Shown: positions 52,544-62,273, counted from the first letter of the stretch. The stretch is 64,000 nucleotides of DNA from Chloroflexota bacterium (GCA_040902225.1 JBBDXT010000004.1:702965-766964), one strand, 5' to 3'. The notes: generated from the letters alone by a model not told the origin. Translations and numbers: made by a program.

Positions 52544-53881
52544 CTAGCCGCCCAGGATGCTGCGCAGACCGCTCTCGCTCCGCGGCAGCCGAACCGAGCC
52601 GAGCTGGCGCATCAGTCGCTGCATCTCCCCGAACTGCTTGAGCAGCCGATTGACGTCGGCGGGGGTCGTTCCGCTGCCCGTCGCGATCCGCCGACGGCGG
52701 CTGGCCTTGATCAGCTCCGGATGCCGGCGCTCCGCCGGTGTCATCGAGTCGATGATCGCCTCGATGTGCTTGAGCTGCCCGTCATCGACCGCCTGCTGGG
52801 CGGCACCGGCCAGCTGCCTGGCGCCGGGGATCATGCCGACCAGCTGCCCGATCGGCCCCATCTTCTTGACCTGCGCCAGCTGCGAGCGAAAATCGTCGAG
52901 CGTGAAGCGAGACTCCATCAGGCGCTGCGCGACCCGCTCCGCCTCGTCCTGGTCGACCGTCTCCTGCGCTCGCTCGACGAGCGACCGGATGTCCCCCATC
53001 CCCAGGATCCGCTGAGCGAGCCGATCGGGGTGGAATGGCTCGAGGCCGTCGGTGCGCTCCCCGGTGCCGATGAAGGCGATCGGCAGCCCGGTGGCGCTCC
53101 GAATGCTGAGCGCCGCACCGCCACGCGCGTCGCCATCCATCTTGGTCAGCACCAGCGCGGTGAGCGGCAGTCGATGGTGAAACGCCTCGGCCACCTTGAC
53201 CGCGTCCTGCCCGGTCATCGCGTCGACGACCAGCAGCGTCTCGGCCGGGGTGACGGCCCCGGCGACGCGCACCAGCTCGTCCATCATCGGCTCATCCACG
53301 TGCAGCCGCCCGGCGGTGTCGAGCAGCACGACGTCCAGGCTTCGCTGGCGGGCCTGCTCCATCCCCGAGCGGGCGATCTCCAGCGCCGGTGTCCCGGCGG
53401 GACGGGTGTGAACCTCCACGCCGATCTGGTCACCGAGCGAGACGAGCTGGTCGACCGCGGCGGGGCGGTAGACGTCGGCAGCGACGAGGAGGGGCTTGTG
53501 CCCGTCGCGACGGAGCCGCACCGCCAGCTTGGCGGCGGTCGTCGTCTTGCCCGATCCCTGCAGGCCGACGAGCATCACCAGGCTTGGCCTGCCGTCGAGC
53601 TTGAGCACGTGGCGCGCGCCGCCAAGCACCGCCACCAGCTCGTCATGGACCGCCTTGACCACCTGCTGGCCCGGGTGCACGCCGGTCAGCACGTCCGCTC
53701 CCAGGGCACGCTCGCGGACCTTCGCCACGAAGTCCTTGACCACGCGGAAGTTGACGTCCGCCTCGAGCAGCGCAAGGCGGATCTCGCGCAGCGCAACGTC
53801 AAGGTCGGCCTCGGTGATCTTGGCCTTGCCGCGCAGGCGATCGACGACGCCCTGCAGCCGTGCGGACAGCGATTCGAACAT
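52544..53881 (-). CDS. ffh: Signal recognition particle protein Ffh
   Basis: Ffh with SRP RNA carries nascent membrane proteins to FtsY. The 445-residue product has the N helix bundle, G1 GLQGSGKTTTAAKLA near residue 105, DVYRPAAVDQL, G3 DTAGRL near residue 187, G4 TKMDGDARGG near residue 245 and the Met-rich M domain (about 300-430) ending before a short tail. ATG 53881 gives the normal N-terminus MFESLSARLQ. A promoter is visible in the gap to ftsY. Confidence 0.97.
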   Translation of the reverse strand: MFESLSARLQGVVDRLRGKAKITEADLDVALREIRLALLEADVNFRVVKDFVAKVRERALGADVLTGVHPGQQVVKAVHDELVAVLGGARHVLKLDGRPSLVMLVGLQGSGKTTTAAKLAVRLRRDGHKPLLVAADVYRPAAVDQLVSLGDQIGVEVHTRPAGTPALEIARSGMEQARQRSLDVVLLDTAGRLHVDEPMMDELVRVAGAVTPAETLLVVDAMTGQDAVKVAEAFHHRLPLTALVLTKMDGDARGGAALSIRSATGLPIAFIGTGERTDGLEPFHPDRLAQRILGMGDIRSLVERAQETVDQDEAERVAQRLMESRFTLDDFRSQLAQVKKMGPIGQLVGMIPGARQLAGAAQQAVDDGQLKHIEAIIDSMTPAERRHPELIKASRRRRIATGSGTTPADVNRLLKQFGEMQRLMRQLGSVRLPRSESGLRSILGG

Positions 53882-53942
53882 GCAGTAACCGATGCGGGGT
53901 TCGTTGTCGCGCATGGCCGGCGGCCGCGCGAGACAGCTGCCC

Positions 53943-53971
53943 ATTCTAGGCGGCTCGCCCCGGACCGGCAA
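53943..53971 (-). promoter_or_regulatory. ffh promoter
   Basis: On the minus strand TTGCCG (53966-53971) and TAGAAT (53943-53948) are separated by exactly 17 nt, about 62 nt before the ffh start. This is the best classical -35/-10 pair in the window. Confidence 0.6.
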
Positions 53972-53990
53972 TCAGAATCGGGCGTGGGGA

Positions 53991-54905
53991 TCAGGCCGCC
54001 AGCAGCCACTCCACGTAGGCCTCGGGGTCGAACGGGGCGAGCGAGTCGAGCTCCTCGCCGACCCCCGCGAAGAAGATCGGCAGCTGCAGCCGATCGGCGA
54101 TGGCGACCGCCACGCCACCCTTGGAGGTGCCATCCATCTTGGTCAGGACGATCCCGGTGACGCCCGCCTCGCGGCTGAACGCCTCGGCCTGGGAGAGGCC
54201 GTTCTGACCGGTGGTGGCGTCGAGCGCGAGGAGGACGTGCCGCGGCTGGCCCGGCTGGCGCCGTTCGATCACGCGCCGGATCTTGGCCAGCTCGGTCATC
54301 AGCTGAACCTTGTTCTGCAGGCGGCCGGCGGTGTCGACGATGACCACCTCGATACCCCGCGACTCGGCCGTCGCCAGCGCGTCGAACGCGACGGCGCCCG
54401 GATCGGCACCAGGGCGCTGGGCGACCACCGGGACCCCGACCTGCTCGCCCCACAGGCGAAGCTGCTCGACCGCGGCGGCGCGGAACGTGTCCGCGGCGGC
54501 GAGGACCACGCTGTGGCCGTCGCGCACGAATCGCGCCGCCAACTTGGCGATTGTCGTCGTCTTGCCCGATCCGTTGACGCCCACCACCAGGATCACTGCC
54601 GGGGCCGGTCCGAGCTCGAATCTGCCGCAGCCCACTCGATCGAGACGCAGGCGAATCTCCTGCGCCAGGGCTGCGCGCACCGCCTCGCCAGTGGCCGACG
54701 CGCCGGCGCGTTCCTGCGTGGCGGCGATCAGCGCCACCGTGGTCTCTGGTCCCACGTCGGCCGCGACCAGGGCCTCCTCGAGCTCGTCCCAGGTCGACTC
54801 GACGACCCGGTCCCGGCCCAGCAGGGCGCGCAGCCGGCCGCCGAGTCCGCCGGGCCGTGGCCGCAGGCCGAGGCCCGGCGGCTCACGCCTCGGGCGCGCC
54901 ATCAT
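53991..54905 (-). CDS. ftsY: SRP receptor FtsY
   Basis: FtsY is the membrane-associated GTPase that docks the SRP ribosome complex to SecYEG. The 304-residue product lacks the long acidic A domain and starts with a basic/Gly-rich stretch, then the N domain and G1 [15 protein letters not shown] near residue 109, [14 protein letters not shown]3 DTAGRLQNK and [10 protein letters not shown] near residue 255. ATG 54905 overlaps the smc stop by four bases. Confidence 0.96.
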   Translation of the reverse strand: MMARPRREPPGLGLRPRPGGLGGRLRALLGRDRVVESTWDELEEALVAADVGPETTVALIAATQERAGASATGEAVRAALAQEIRLRLDRVGCGRFELGPAPAVILVVGVNGSGKTTTIAKLAARFVRDGHSVVLAAADTFRAAAVEQLRLWGEQVGVPVVAQRPGADPGAVAFDALATAESRGIEVVIVDTAGRLQNKVQLMTELAKIRRVIERRQPGQPRHVLLALDATTGQNGLSQAEAFSREAGVTGIVLTKMDGTSKGGVAVAIADRLQLPIFFAGVGEELDSLAPFDPEAYVEWLLAA

Positions 54906-57900
54906 CCGACGGCCACCTCAACCGGGACATCGGCCAGGCGCAGCGAGAGGAGCCGCGACACCGCGGCATCGGTCATGGTCACGCCGTAGATCGTGTCCGC
55001 CGTCTCTATCGTGGCCCGGTTGTGGGTGATCACCACGAAGTCGATCGTCTGGGCCAGGAGGCGCAATGCATCGGCGAAGCGGCCGATGTTGGCCTCGTCG
55101 AGGGCCGCATCCACCTCGTCGAGGATGCAGAACGGGACCGGGTTGACGCTCAGCATGGCGAACAGCAGGGCAACCCCGGTGAGCGCCCGCTCCCCGCCGG
55201 AGAGCATCGGCAGCCGCTGGAGGCGCTTGCCCGGGGGCTGGACTGCGATCTCGATCCCGCCAGCCTCCCCGTCCGCGTCGCTCATCTGCAGCGAGGCCGA
55301 GCCGCCAGCGAAGAGGAGCCGGCAGAACTCGTCGAACTTTGCACCGATGGCGACGAACGCCGCGTTGAACTGTTGCGCGATGTCGGCTTCGAGGCGACCG
55401 ATCAGCTCCTCGGTCGAGGCGCTGGCCGCGGACAGATCGGCGTCCTGCGCCACCAATGTCTCGAGGCGTCCGGCCAGCTCTCGATGCTCGTCGATCGCGA
55501 ATGGGTTGACCGAGCCGATCTGGGAGAGCGTCCGGCGAACCCGGGTCAGCTCCTCTGCGATCGCCTCGAGTGGCGCATCGCCCAGATCCGCGTCGGCGAT
55601 CGCGCCATCCGCGCCGGCGTCGACATCGTCGACGGTCGGCGGCAGCGACTCGATCGCCAGATCTCGCTCGCGGACGATCGCGACCAGCTCATCCTCGTGT
55701 CGTTGCGCCACGAGCGCGGCAGCCTGGGAACCTCGCTCCAGCTCTGCCATGCGAGATGCCGCACCGCCCCGCGTCCGCTCGCGCTCGAGGAGGTCGGCAC
55801 GCAGCCGATCTCGCTCGGCATCGGCGAGGTCGCGTTCGTTCGTCGCCAGCGCGACCCCCGCGGCGGCGGCCGCAGAAGCCTCACCGGCCGCGTTGCGGTC
55901 TCGGTCCAGCGCGGCGAGCGATTCCCGGTCGCCGGCGAGAGTCGCTCGCAGCTGATCACTGCGCGCTTCCAGGAGAGCCTGCTCGTAACCGCCGCGACTC
56001 CGGGCCGAGTCGGTGGCATCGACCGCGGATTGCGCCGTCTGCCAGGCCGCGCGCAGCTGGTCGCGCGTCACGGCAAGCTCGGCGCGGCGTTCCCGCGCGG
56101 CGATCGCGGCTGCGGCAAGGGTGGCGACGTAGGTGTCGGCCGCTGACGGTGGCGCTCCGGAGCTCCCGGCCACGGCGTCGTTGCCTGACGCATCCAGCTC
56201 GGCTGCCAGGGCGCGCTCTCCGTAGCGCGCGTGGTCTGAAACCTCGACGGCGCGCGCATGGGCCGCGCGTGCCTGCGAAGTGCGCTGCTCTGCCTCGGAC
56301 CGAAGGGCGCGGGCTTCGTCACGTGCGCGGTGCGCCTGCGACGAGGCGACCAGCGCCAGTCCGGCCGCCTCACCCGCCCGCGACTGCTCGAGCTCCAGCG
56401 ATTCCACGAGCTGTGCGAGCTCCCGCCGCCGTTCGTGCTGTCGCGCCGCCTCCCCGGCTGCTTCATCCTGGCGCCCGCGGACGATCACCAGCCCGCGCTC
56501 ATCGGCGAGGTCTCCTTCCGCCGTCACCGCGCACCATCCGGGCGGCAGACGGCGCCAGCCGCCGAGCAGCGTCGGCAGGTCAGGTGCTACGACGGCGCGC
56601 GCGAAGAGGCGCGGCGATGACGCGGCGCCGATCCACTCGGCCACGGTCATGGTCGCTCCGACAGCGGCGAGCGCGGCCGGACGCCCTTCCAGCGCATCGT
56701 TGCTCTCCGCCAGCAGGCGAGCCGAGCCGCGTGCATCGGCCGCGTGCTCGGCCACGCCATCGTCCTGCCACACCAGGGCCTGCTGGACCTCGCCGCCGAC
56801 CAGCGCCTCGATCGCTGCCCATGCCTCGCGGGGAGGATCGATCGCGTTCATCAGCGTCCGCCATCCGGCGTTGGCCAGTCTCGATCCCAGTCGCGACCCG
56901 CTCTCCGCGCGCTCTCGCAGCGATTCCAGCTCGGCACGCAGGCTGCCCACCCGCTCCGCTAGGGCGGTCGCACCCGCGCGAGCCTCGTCGGCCCGGAGCT
57001 GCGCCTCGTCGCCCTCGCGGTCCGCCACCTGCAGGCGACCGATGGCCTCGGCCTCGGCAGCCTCCGCCTCCGTCAGCTCAGTCTCCGCCGCTTCGAGAGC
57101 CGTCCCCGCCGTTGAGGACGCCACCCGCGCCGCTCGCAGCTCCTCCTCGATTCGTTCGGCCTTCGCGGCAGCGCGCGCCACGGCCTCGTCGCGTCGGGCG
57201 GCCTCGGCGATCGAGGCCCCGGCACGTGCCCGCGCCGCGCTGACCGCCTCCTCGGCAGAGAGCGCGTCGCGGTCCGCGGCGTCGAACCCCTCGCCGGCTG
57301 CCCGCCAGCGGCGCTCGGCCTCCCTGGCAGCCTCCCACGTCGCGTCCGCGTTGGGATCCGCCGCCGCCGGCTCCGCCTGGAGCGCGGCCTGAGTCGCGTC
57401 GAGCTCAGCCTGCGATCGCGCGATCACCGACGAGAGATCGGCGAGCCTGCGGGCGATCGCCTCGGCGTGCGCCTCCGCTCGGATCAACGCCTCTCGTGCT
57501 GCCTCACGCCCCTCGGACGCTGCGCGCGCGCTGGACTCCGCTGACCAGTAGGCGGCCTCCGCGGTGCCGATCGCCTCGCGTCCGGCGGCCTCCTCGGCTC
57601 GCAGCGCCTCCACCGCGGCCTCGGCGGCGGCCTTCCTGCGGCGTGCCTCGCCCAGCGCCGTTCGCGCGATGAGCTCCCGACGGCGGTGGACCTCGATCAC
57701 GAGCGTCCGGGCCCGCTGGCCCAGCACGTCGTGCTCCTGCTGGTGCTGCGCCTGGAGGGCCAAGCGGCGGACCTGGGGCTTGAGCTCGCCGATCAGGTCG
57801 CCCACCCGGGTCAGGTTGTCGCGCGCCCGCGCGAGCCGCCCGAGTGCCTCGTTCTTGCGAACCTGCAGGTTCTTGACGCCGGCAGCCTCCTCGAAGAGCT

Positions 57901-58378
57901 GGCGCCGCTCCTCGGGGCGCAGGGAGAGCGCCGCGTCGACGGTGCCCTGCCCGACCACCACCAGCTCGTTGGCCCCGAGCCGGCCCCCCGCCAGCAGGTC
58001 GACCACCTCGCGCAGCCGCGCGCGGGCTCCGTTGATCAGGTACTCGGTCTCGCCGGATCGGTAGGCGCGGCGGCCGATCGACACCTCGCTGAAGTCGATC
58101 GGCAGCCAGCCGTCGCTGTTGTCGAGGGTGAGGATCGCCTCGGCCATCCCCTGCGGGCGGCGTCCCTCGCTGCCGGCGAAGATCACGTCGTCGGCGCGCC
58201 GCGTGCGCAGCGAGCGGTTCGACTGCTCGCCGAGGACCCAGCGCACCGCGTCGGCCATGTTGCTCTTGCCGGACCCGTTCGGGCCGATCACCGCCGTCAC
58301 TCCGCGCTCGAAGACGAAGCGGGTCGGGTCGGCGAACGTCTTGAAGCCGTGGAGCCGCAGCTCCTTCAACCGGGTCAT
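54902..58378 (-). CDS. smc: Chromosome segregation ATPase SMC
   Basis: SMC with ScpA and ScpB condenses and segregates chromosomes. The 1158-residue protein has an N-terminal head with Walker [10 protein letters not shown] (Lys38), a first coiled coil (about 170-500), a hinge (about 505-650), a second coiled coil and a C-terminal head with signature LSGGERAL near residue 1065 and Walker [15 protein letters not shown] near residue 1090. The coiled coils are rich in Ala, Glu and Arg. GTG/ATG choice is clear at 58378, which overlaps the rnc stop by four bases. scpA and scpB are not in the window. Confidence 0.97.
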   Translation of the reverse strand: MTRLKELRLHGFKTFADPTRFVFERGVTAVIGPNGSGKSNMADAVRWVLGEQSNRSLRTRRADDVIFAGSEGRRPQGMAEAILTLDNSDGWLPIDFSEVSIGRRAYRSGETEYLINGARARLREVVDLLAGGRLGANELVVVGQGTVDAALSLRPEERRQLFEEAAGVKNLQVRKNEALGRLARARDNLTRVGDLIGELKPQVRRLALQAQHQQEHDVLGQRARTLVIEVHRRRELIARTALGEARRRKAAAEAAVEALRAEEAAGREAIGTAEAAYWSAESSARAASEGREAAREALIRAEAHAEAIARRLADLSSVIARSQAELDATQAALQAEPAAADPNADATWEAAREAERRWRAAGEGFDAADRDALSAEEAVSAARARAGASIAEAARRDEAVARAAAKAERIEEELRAARVASSTAGTALEAAETELTEAEAAEAEAIGRLQVADREGDEAQLRADEARAGATALAERVGSLRAELESLRERAESGSRLGSRLANAGWRTLMNAIDPPREAWAAIEALVGGEVQQALVWQDDGVAEHAADARGSARLLAESNDALEGRPAALAAVGATMTVAEWIGAASSPRLFARAVVAPDLPTLLGGWRRLPPGWCAVTAEGDLADERGLVIVRGRQDEAAGEAARQHERRRELAQLVESLELEQSRAGEAAGLALVASSQAHRARDEARALRSEAEQRTSQARAAHARAVEVSDHARYGERALAAELDASGNDAVAGSSGAPPSAADTYVATLAAAAIAARERRAELAVTRDQLRAAWQTAQSAVDATDSARSRGGYEQALLEARSDQLRATLAGDRESLAALDRDRNAAGEASAAAAAGVALATNERDLADAERDRLRADLLERERTRGGAASRMAELERGSQAAALVAQRHEDELVAIVRERDLAIESLPPTVDDVDAGADGAIADADLGDAPLEAIAEELTRVRRTLSQIGSVNPFAIDEHRELAGRLETLVAQDADLSAASASTEELIGRLEADIAQQFNAAFVAIGAKFDEFCRLLFAGGSASLQMSDADGEAGGIEIAVQPPGKRLQRLPMLSGGERALTGVALLFAMLSVNPVPFCILDEVDAALDEANIGRFADALRLLAQTIDFVVITHNRATIETADTIYGVTMTDAAVSRLLSLRLADVPVEVAVG

Positions 58379-59097
58379 CCGGCGCCCCTCGACGGTGCCG
58401 CGTCATCGATCAGCTGTGTCAGCGCCACGGCTGCCGCGTTCTCCTCGGCTCGCTGGCGGCTCGACCCGTGACCGATCCCCATCTCGCGCCCGTCGACGAC
58501 GGCGGAGACGGTAAATGCGTGTCGGTGCGACGGGCCGCTCACGTCGGTCAGCTCGTAGTGCGGCTTCTGACGGTGCTGGCGTTGCGTCCATTCCTGGAGC
58601 CTGCTCTTGGCAGATTTGGGCGGCTCCTCCGTCCCGCTTGGCGCGATCAGGGACCCGAAGATGCGACGCAGCCAACGCTGCGTGGGACCGAACCCTTCGC
58701 GCACCGCCAGCGCACCGGCGAGCGCCTCGAAGGTCGCGGCCAGCAGCGACGGGCGGGCCGCGCCACCGCCACCGGCCTCGCCTCGCCCGAGCAGGACGTA
58801 TCGGTCAAGCCCGAGCCCCAGGGCAATCGCAGCAAGCGACTCGCGGTTGACGAGTGAGGCGCGTCGGGCAGTCAACCTACCCTCGTCCTCGTCGGGGAAG
58901 CGGTCGTACAGCAGCCGGCTGACGACATGGCCGATGACGGCGTCGCCGAGAAACTCGAGGCGCTCGTTGTGCCCCGTCGCGGCGCCCGGATTCTCGTTGA
59001 GGAAGGAGCTGTGAATGAACGCCTGGCGAATGGCCTCCGGGTCCCGCAGGACGATGCCGAGTCGCTCACCCAGCTCGTCGATTGGCGGACTGGCCAT
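58375..59097 (-). CDS. rnc: Ribonuclease III with an atypical active site
   Basis: RNase III cuts double-stranded RNA in rRNA and mRNA processing. The 240-residue product has the catalytic domain with ERLEFLGDAV (Glu48, Asp52) and a C-terminal double-stranded RNA-binding domain (about residues 160-230). The second metal-binding motif, normally D-x-x-E, reads A-T-F-E here: Ala121 replaces the conserved Asp while Glu124 is kept. The codon is GCG, two changes from GAC or GAT. Length and gene order (acpP-rnc-smc) are normal. Confidence 0.95.
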   Translation of the reverse strand: MASPPIDELGERLGIVLRDPEAIRQAFIHSSFLNENPGAATGHNERLEFLGDAVIGHVVSRLLYDRFPDEDEGRLTARRASLVNRESLAAIALGLGLDRYVLLGRGEAGGGGAARPSLLAATFEALAGALAVREGFGPTQRWLRRIFGSLIAPSGTEEPPKSAKSRLQEWTQRQHRQKPHYELTDVSGPSHRHAFTVSAVVDGREMGIGHGSSRQRAEENAAAVALTQLIDDAAPSRGAG

Positions 59098-59108
59098 GGC
59101 CCCGATCG

Positions 59109-59351
59109 TTACTGCTGGTGCTCCTCGATGAATTCGACCGCGTCCGAGACCTTCTGGATCTTCTCGGCGTCCTCGTCGGAGATCTCCATGCCGAACTCCT
59201 CCTCGAGGCTCATGATCAGCTCCACGAGGTCGAGTGAGTCCGCGTTCAGGTCCTCGACGAACGAGGCGGTTGGGGTGACCTCCTCTTCATCGACGCCGAG
59301 CTGCTCGACGATCAGCTTCTTGAGTCGGTCGAACGTGGTTCCGTCGGCCAC
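59109..59351 (-). CDS. acpP: Acyl carrier protein
   Basis: ACP carries fatty-acyl intermediates on a phosphopantetheine arm. The 80-residue acidic product has the attachment serine in [14 protein letters not shown] (Ser39) and the usual four-helix pattern. GTG 59351 is two bases from the nusB stop. fabD and the fabG/fabF genes, common neighbours, are absent; nusB stands between plsX and acpP. An internal promoter in nusB may serve this gene. Confidence 0.98.
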   Translation of the reverse strand: MADGTTFDRLKKLIVEQLGVDEEEVTPTASFVEDLNADSLDLVELIMSLEEEFGMEISDEDAEKIQKVSDAVEFIEEHQQ

Positions 59352-59353
59352 CG

Positions 59354-59803
59354 TCAGGCTCCTCCAGGCGATGATCTGGCAACGCTTCCCAGGACGCCGT
59401 TCACGAGGCGGCGAGCCGCGTCCCCGGAGTAGGTCCGGGCAAGGGAAACGGCGTCTTGAATCGTCTCCCCGCTCGAGGTCGCGGCGGAGTATAGCACCTC
59501 CCAGAGGGCGCTCCGGAGGATCGTGCGCTCGACCTTGCCGAGCTCGCTGACCGGAATGGCGGGGGCAAAAGCGGCGATCCTCGCGTCCAGGTCCGAGCGG
59601 TGGGCGATGACACCCTCCACGATCTCGCGAGCATGGGACGCCACCTCCGCGTCACTGCCGTGCTCCACCACCAGGCGGGTAAGCGCCACGAGCGCTTGGG
59701 CGGGTCGAAACTCGTCCTCGAAGAGCGCAAGGAGTGCCAGTCGCCGCGCCTCGAGCCGCGGGCTTGGCCGGACGCGACGTCGCCGGGACGGCGCGCTGGT
59801 CAG
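59354..59803 (-). CDS. nusB: Transcription antitermination factor NusB, apparent CTG start
   Basis: NusB with NusE binds boxA RNA and allows rRNA antitermination. The 149-residue product has [16 protein letters not shown] near residue 21, the [15 protein letters not shown] segment near residue 95 and [27 protein letters not shown] at the end, matching the all-helical family. No ATG, GTG or TTG is available between the plsX stop and the conserved core. CTG 59803 overlaps the plsX TGA (CTGA) and has GGGAGG six bases upstream, in the way ATGA/GTGA junctions work elsewhere here. Confidence 0.9.
   Translation of the reverse strand: MTSAPSRRRRVRPSPRLEARRLALLALFEDEFRPAQALVALTRLVVEHGSDAEVASHAREIVEGVIAHRSDLDARIAAFAPAIPVSELGKVERTILRSALWEVLYSAATSSGETIQDAVSLARTYSGDAARRLVNGVLGSVARSSPGGA
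59488..59496 (-). promoter_or_regulatory. Promoter element inside nusB, upstream of acpP
   Basis: TGCTATACT on the minus strand lies within nusB, about 137 nt before acpP. It is identical to the elements before nusA, rpsB and rplS, so it probably drives acpP-rnc-smc-ftsY. Confidence 0.5.
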
Positions 59804-60873
59804 CCGTCGCCTCCCGGTCCCGCGACCAGCGGCTCGGTTCCGCCTGCGATCAGCTCGGAAGCATCGCGCTGAGCGAGGGCCGGGTGCTCCTGGCTCCACT
59901 CGGCGATCAGCTGCGGGATGCCGGCGGTCGCCGCCTCGGAGGCGACCCTGATGGCATTCTCGAGCATCCGCGCCCGGGCGCGCCCGTGCGTCACGATGCT
60001 CACCCCGCGGACGCCGAGCAAGGGTGCGCCACCGTACTGCTCGTAGTCGAAGCGATGCTTCATCCGGTCGAACCCCGGCTTGAGGGCCAGGAGGGCCAGC
60101 GGGGCAATCGGCCCCTGCTGCAGGTCGGTGCGCAGTGAACGGAAGATGTAGCTGGTCAGACCCTCGAAGAACTTGATCACGACGTTGCCGACGAAGCCGT
60201 CGCACACCACCACATCGGCGACGTGGCCGACCATGTCGTTTCCCTCGACGTTGCCGATGTAGTTGAGCCCGCTCTCCTGGAGGCGCGGATACGCCTCGCG
60301 CGTCAGCGCGTCCCCCTTCTCCGCCTCCTCGCCGATGTTCAGCAGGCCGACCCGCGGGCGCGAGACCTTCAGCACGTGCTCCGAGTAGATGGACCCCATG
60401 ACGGCGTAGTGCACCAGGTTGCTCGCCTCGGAATCGACGTTCGCGCCCACGTCCAGGATGAGAATCGGCCCGCTGGCGGTGACAAGGTGCGCGGCCAGGG
60501 CCGGGCGGTCGATGCCGTCGATGCGCCCCAGCCGGAAGACGGCCGCCGCCATGGTGGCGCCGGTCGATCCCGCGCTCACCAGCGCGTCGGCGAGGCCATC
60601 CCGGACCAGGTCGGTCGCCACCCGGATCGAGGAGCGGCGCTTGGCGCGCAGCGCGGCAGCGGGATGCTCCCCCATCTCGATCACCTCGGGTGCGTCGACG
60701 AACGAGACGCTGGCGGGGTGTCCGCGGCCGAACTCGGCGATCTCGGCCTCGATGCGAGGCACGTCACCGACCAGAATCACCTCGTCGGCGTGGGATGCGG
60801 CGTACGTGACCGCGCCGCGAACGATCTCGCGGGGAGCGAAATCGCCGCCCATCGCGTCGACCGCGATGCGCAT
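59800..60873 (-). CDS. plsX: Phosphate acyltransferase PlsX
   Basis: PlsX makes acyl-phosphate from acyl-ACP for phospholipid synthesis. The 357-residue product has RIAVDAMGGDFAPREIV at the start, ALVSAGSTGATMAAA near residue 98, ILDVGANVDSEASNL near residue 138, NIGEEAEKGDAL near residue 175 and VCDGFVGNVVIKFFEG near residue 223. It follows rpmF by 13 bases. Length is slightly above the family average. Confidence 0.97.
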   Translation of the reverse strand: MRIAVDAMGGDFAPREIVRGAVTYAASHADEVILVGDVPRIEAEIAEFGRGHPASVSFVDAPEVIEMGEHPAAALRAKRRSSIRVATDLVRDGLADALVSAGSTGATMAAAVFRLGRIDGIDRPALAAHLVTASGPILILDVGANVDSEASNLVHYAVMGSIYSEHVLKVSRPRVGLLNIGEEAEKGDALTREAYPRLQESGLNYIGNVEGNDMVGHVADVVVCDGFVGNVVIKFFEGLTSYIFRSLRTDLQQGPIAPLALLALKPGFDRMKHRFDYEQYGGAPLLGVRGVSIVTHGRARARMLENAIRVASEAATAGIPQLIAEWSQEHPALAQRDASELIAGGTEPLVAGPGGDG

Positions 60874-60886
60874 CAGCGACGCTGCC

Positions 60887-61090
60887 TCAGCGCTGGCCTT
60901 CGGCCGGCGCGGTTGGCTCGACGGCGACCACCTCGCGGCCGTCGTAGTAGCCGCAGGTCGGACACACGTGGTGCGCGAGCTTCAGCTCGTGGCAATGCGA
61001 GCACTCCACCAGGGGCGGGGCGCTGATCGCCAGGTGCGACCGCCGCTCACCCTGGCGCGCCTTCGAGACCTTTCGCTTGGGGACGCCCAC
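60887..61090 (-). CDS. rpmF: Ribosomal protein bL32
   Basis: bL32 is a small 50S protein. The 67-residue product starts [17 protein letters not shown] and has a zinc ribbon of four Cys (C-x2-C then C-x2-C, ECSHCHE and VCPTCGYY). GTG 61090 is used. plsX follows, the near-universal arrangement. A -10 element lies about 36 nt upstream, so rpmF may also be expressed without yceD. Confidence 0.96.
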   Translation of the reverse strand: MGVPKRKVSKARQGERRSHLAISAPPLVECSHCHELKLAHHVCPTCGYYDGREVVAVEPTAPAEGQR

Positions 61091-61125
61091 GCGCGACTCC
61101 TACATCGGTATTGAGGGGACGCCGC

Positions 61126-61131
61126 AGTATA
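61126..61131 (-). promoter_or_regulatory. -10 element before rpmF
   Basis: TATACT on the minus strand in the 77-nt yceD-rpmF gap, inside GGCTATACT. It shares seven bases with the extended elements elsewhere but lacks the TG. Confidence 0.45.
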
Positions 61132-61167
61132 GCCGCCGATTCGCGGCAGGGCGACAGGCCATCAGGC

Positions 61168-61704
61168 TCAGTCGCGCATCCCCTCGAGCAGGCGAGCCAG
61201 CGCGGCCAGGCGTGGATCAGGCTCGTTGCTCGCACAGTCACAGCTGCCGACGTCCATGTGCCGGCCGCAGCCGGGGCACAGGCCGGGACAGTCTGGCCGG
61301 CAGAGCGGGTGCATCGGCTCGCTGAGGGCCAGCTCATCGTGCAGGACCGGGGTCAGGTCGATCTGGTGCTGTGCGTCGATCAACAGCGCCTCTTCGTCGG
61401 GCGCCGGGGGCGGCAATGGCACGCTCCGCTGCGGATCCAGAGTCGGCAGGAACTCCTCCGCCAGCTGCAGGTGGACCGTCTCGACGAACGGGTCCAGGCA
61501 GCGTGAGCAGGTGCGCCGCACGGGAGCATCGACGGAGCCGCGCAGCAGGATCCCGCGATTGGTCCGTTGCAGCCGAACCTTCCCGTCGACCGGACCGGCC
61601 AGCTCGACATCGCTTCCAACGGAGAGGTACCGATCCCGGAGGGCGACCTCGCGGGTCGCTCCCGGAGCCTCCTGGAGCATGCCCGCCACGTTGAACATGA
61701 TCAC
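61168..61704 (-). CDS. YceD/DUF177 family protein
   Basis: The 178-residue product belongs to DUF177 (YceD), linked to rpmF across bacteria and, in plants, involved in 23S rRNA accumulation. It has TCSRCLDPF near residue 85 with the family's Cys pair, and a C-terminal Cys-rich segment (LCRPDCPGLCPGCG) near residue 145. GTG 61704 overlaps the upstream stop by four bases; ATG 61698 is an alternative start. The six late Cys could bind zinc. Confidence 0.88.
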   Translation of the reverse strand: MIMFNVAGMLQEAPGATREVALRDRYLSVGSDVELAGPVDGKVRLQRTNRGILLRGSVDAPVRRTCSRCLDPFVETVHLQLAEEFLPTLDPQRSVPLPPPAPDEEALLIDAQHQIDLTPVLHDELALSEPMHPLCRPDCPGLCPGCGRHMDVGSCDCASNEPDPRLAALARLLEGMRD

Positions 61705-62231
61705 GACCCGGCGGCGGACCCCATTGCCTCCGGCTCGACCTCGACCTCCTCAGGATCGGAGCCGTCGGTGTCGGGACGAGGCGGGCGATAGCGCTCATCG
61801 AGCATGTCGATCCCGCGCTTGATGCTGGTCAGCGCCTTGATGCACTCGCCCTCCAGGCGGATCAGCACCCCGGCGGCGTACTCATCTCCGCCGCGGCGAA
61901 TGTCGGCGGCCTCGCGGGTGGCGGTGTCGATGATCTCTTCCGCTCGCTGCTTGGCCATCTGCACCAGCTCGCGGTCCTCGAGCATGCGGGCCGCCTGCTC
62001 CTGCGCGCGGGCGATGACCGCATCACCCTCCTCACGTGCCCGCTCGGTGATGCGGGTCGCCTCCTCGGTGACGCGCCGGGCCTGGGCAACCTCGGGCGGA
62101 ACCGCCACTCGCAGCTGGTCGATCAGCTCCAGGATCGCCGCCTGATCGAGCACCACGTTGTTGGTGAGGGGCAGCTTCTTGGCGCTGGCGGCGAGGGACT
62201 CCAACCGCTCAACGAGGAAGATGATATCCGT
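61701..62231 (-). CDS. DivIVA/coiled-coil protein, apparent ACG start
   Basis: The 176-residue product is mostly coiled coil (about residues 40-135, rich in Glu, Arg and Ala) and has the DIIFLVERLESL N-terminus of DivIVA-like or F0-b-like proteins coded between coaD and rpmF in Chloroflexota. In-frame ATG, GTG and TTG are absent before the conserved core. ACG 62231 is at the exact place of the expected Met, seven bases after GGGAGGT (62239-62245). A TTG later in the core would remove the conserved start. The acidic C-terminus is Pro/Glu-rich. Function is unknown. Confidence 0.75.
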   Translation of the reverse strand, partial: TDIIFLVERLESLAASAKKLPLTNNVVLDQAAILELIDQLRVAVPPEVAQARRVTEEATRITERAREEGDAVIARAQEQAARMLEDRELVQMAKQRAEEIIDTATREAADIRRGGDEYAAGVLIRLEGECIKALTSIKRGIDMLDERYRPPRPDTDGSDPEEVEVEPEAMGSAAGS

Positions 62232-62267
62232 GGCTGCAACCTCCCGCGACGTCTCGTTCGTGGCGGG

Positions 62268-62273
62268 ATTATA
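62268..62273 (-). promoter_or_regulatory. Consensus -10 box TATAAT
   Basis: A perfect TATAAT on the minus strand lies 36 nt before the ACG start of the DivIVA-like gene, in the gap after coaD. No clear -35 hexamer is seen. Confidence 0.5.
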
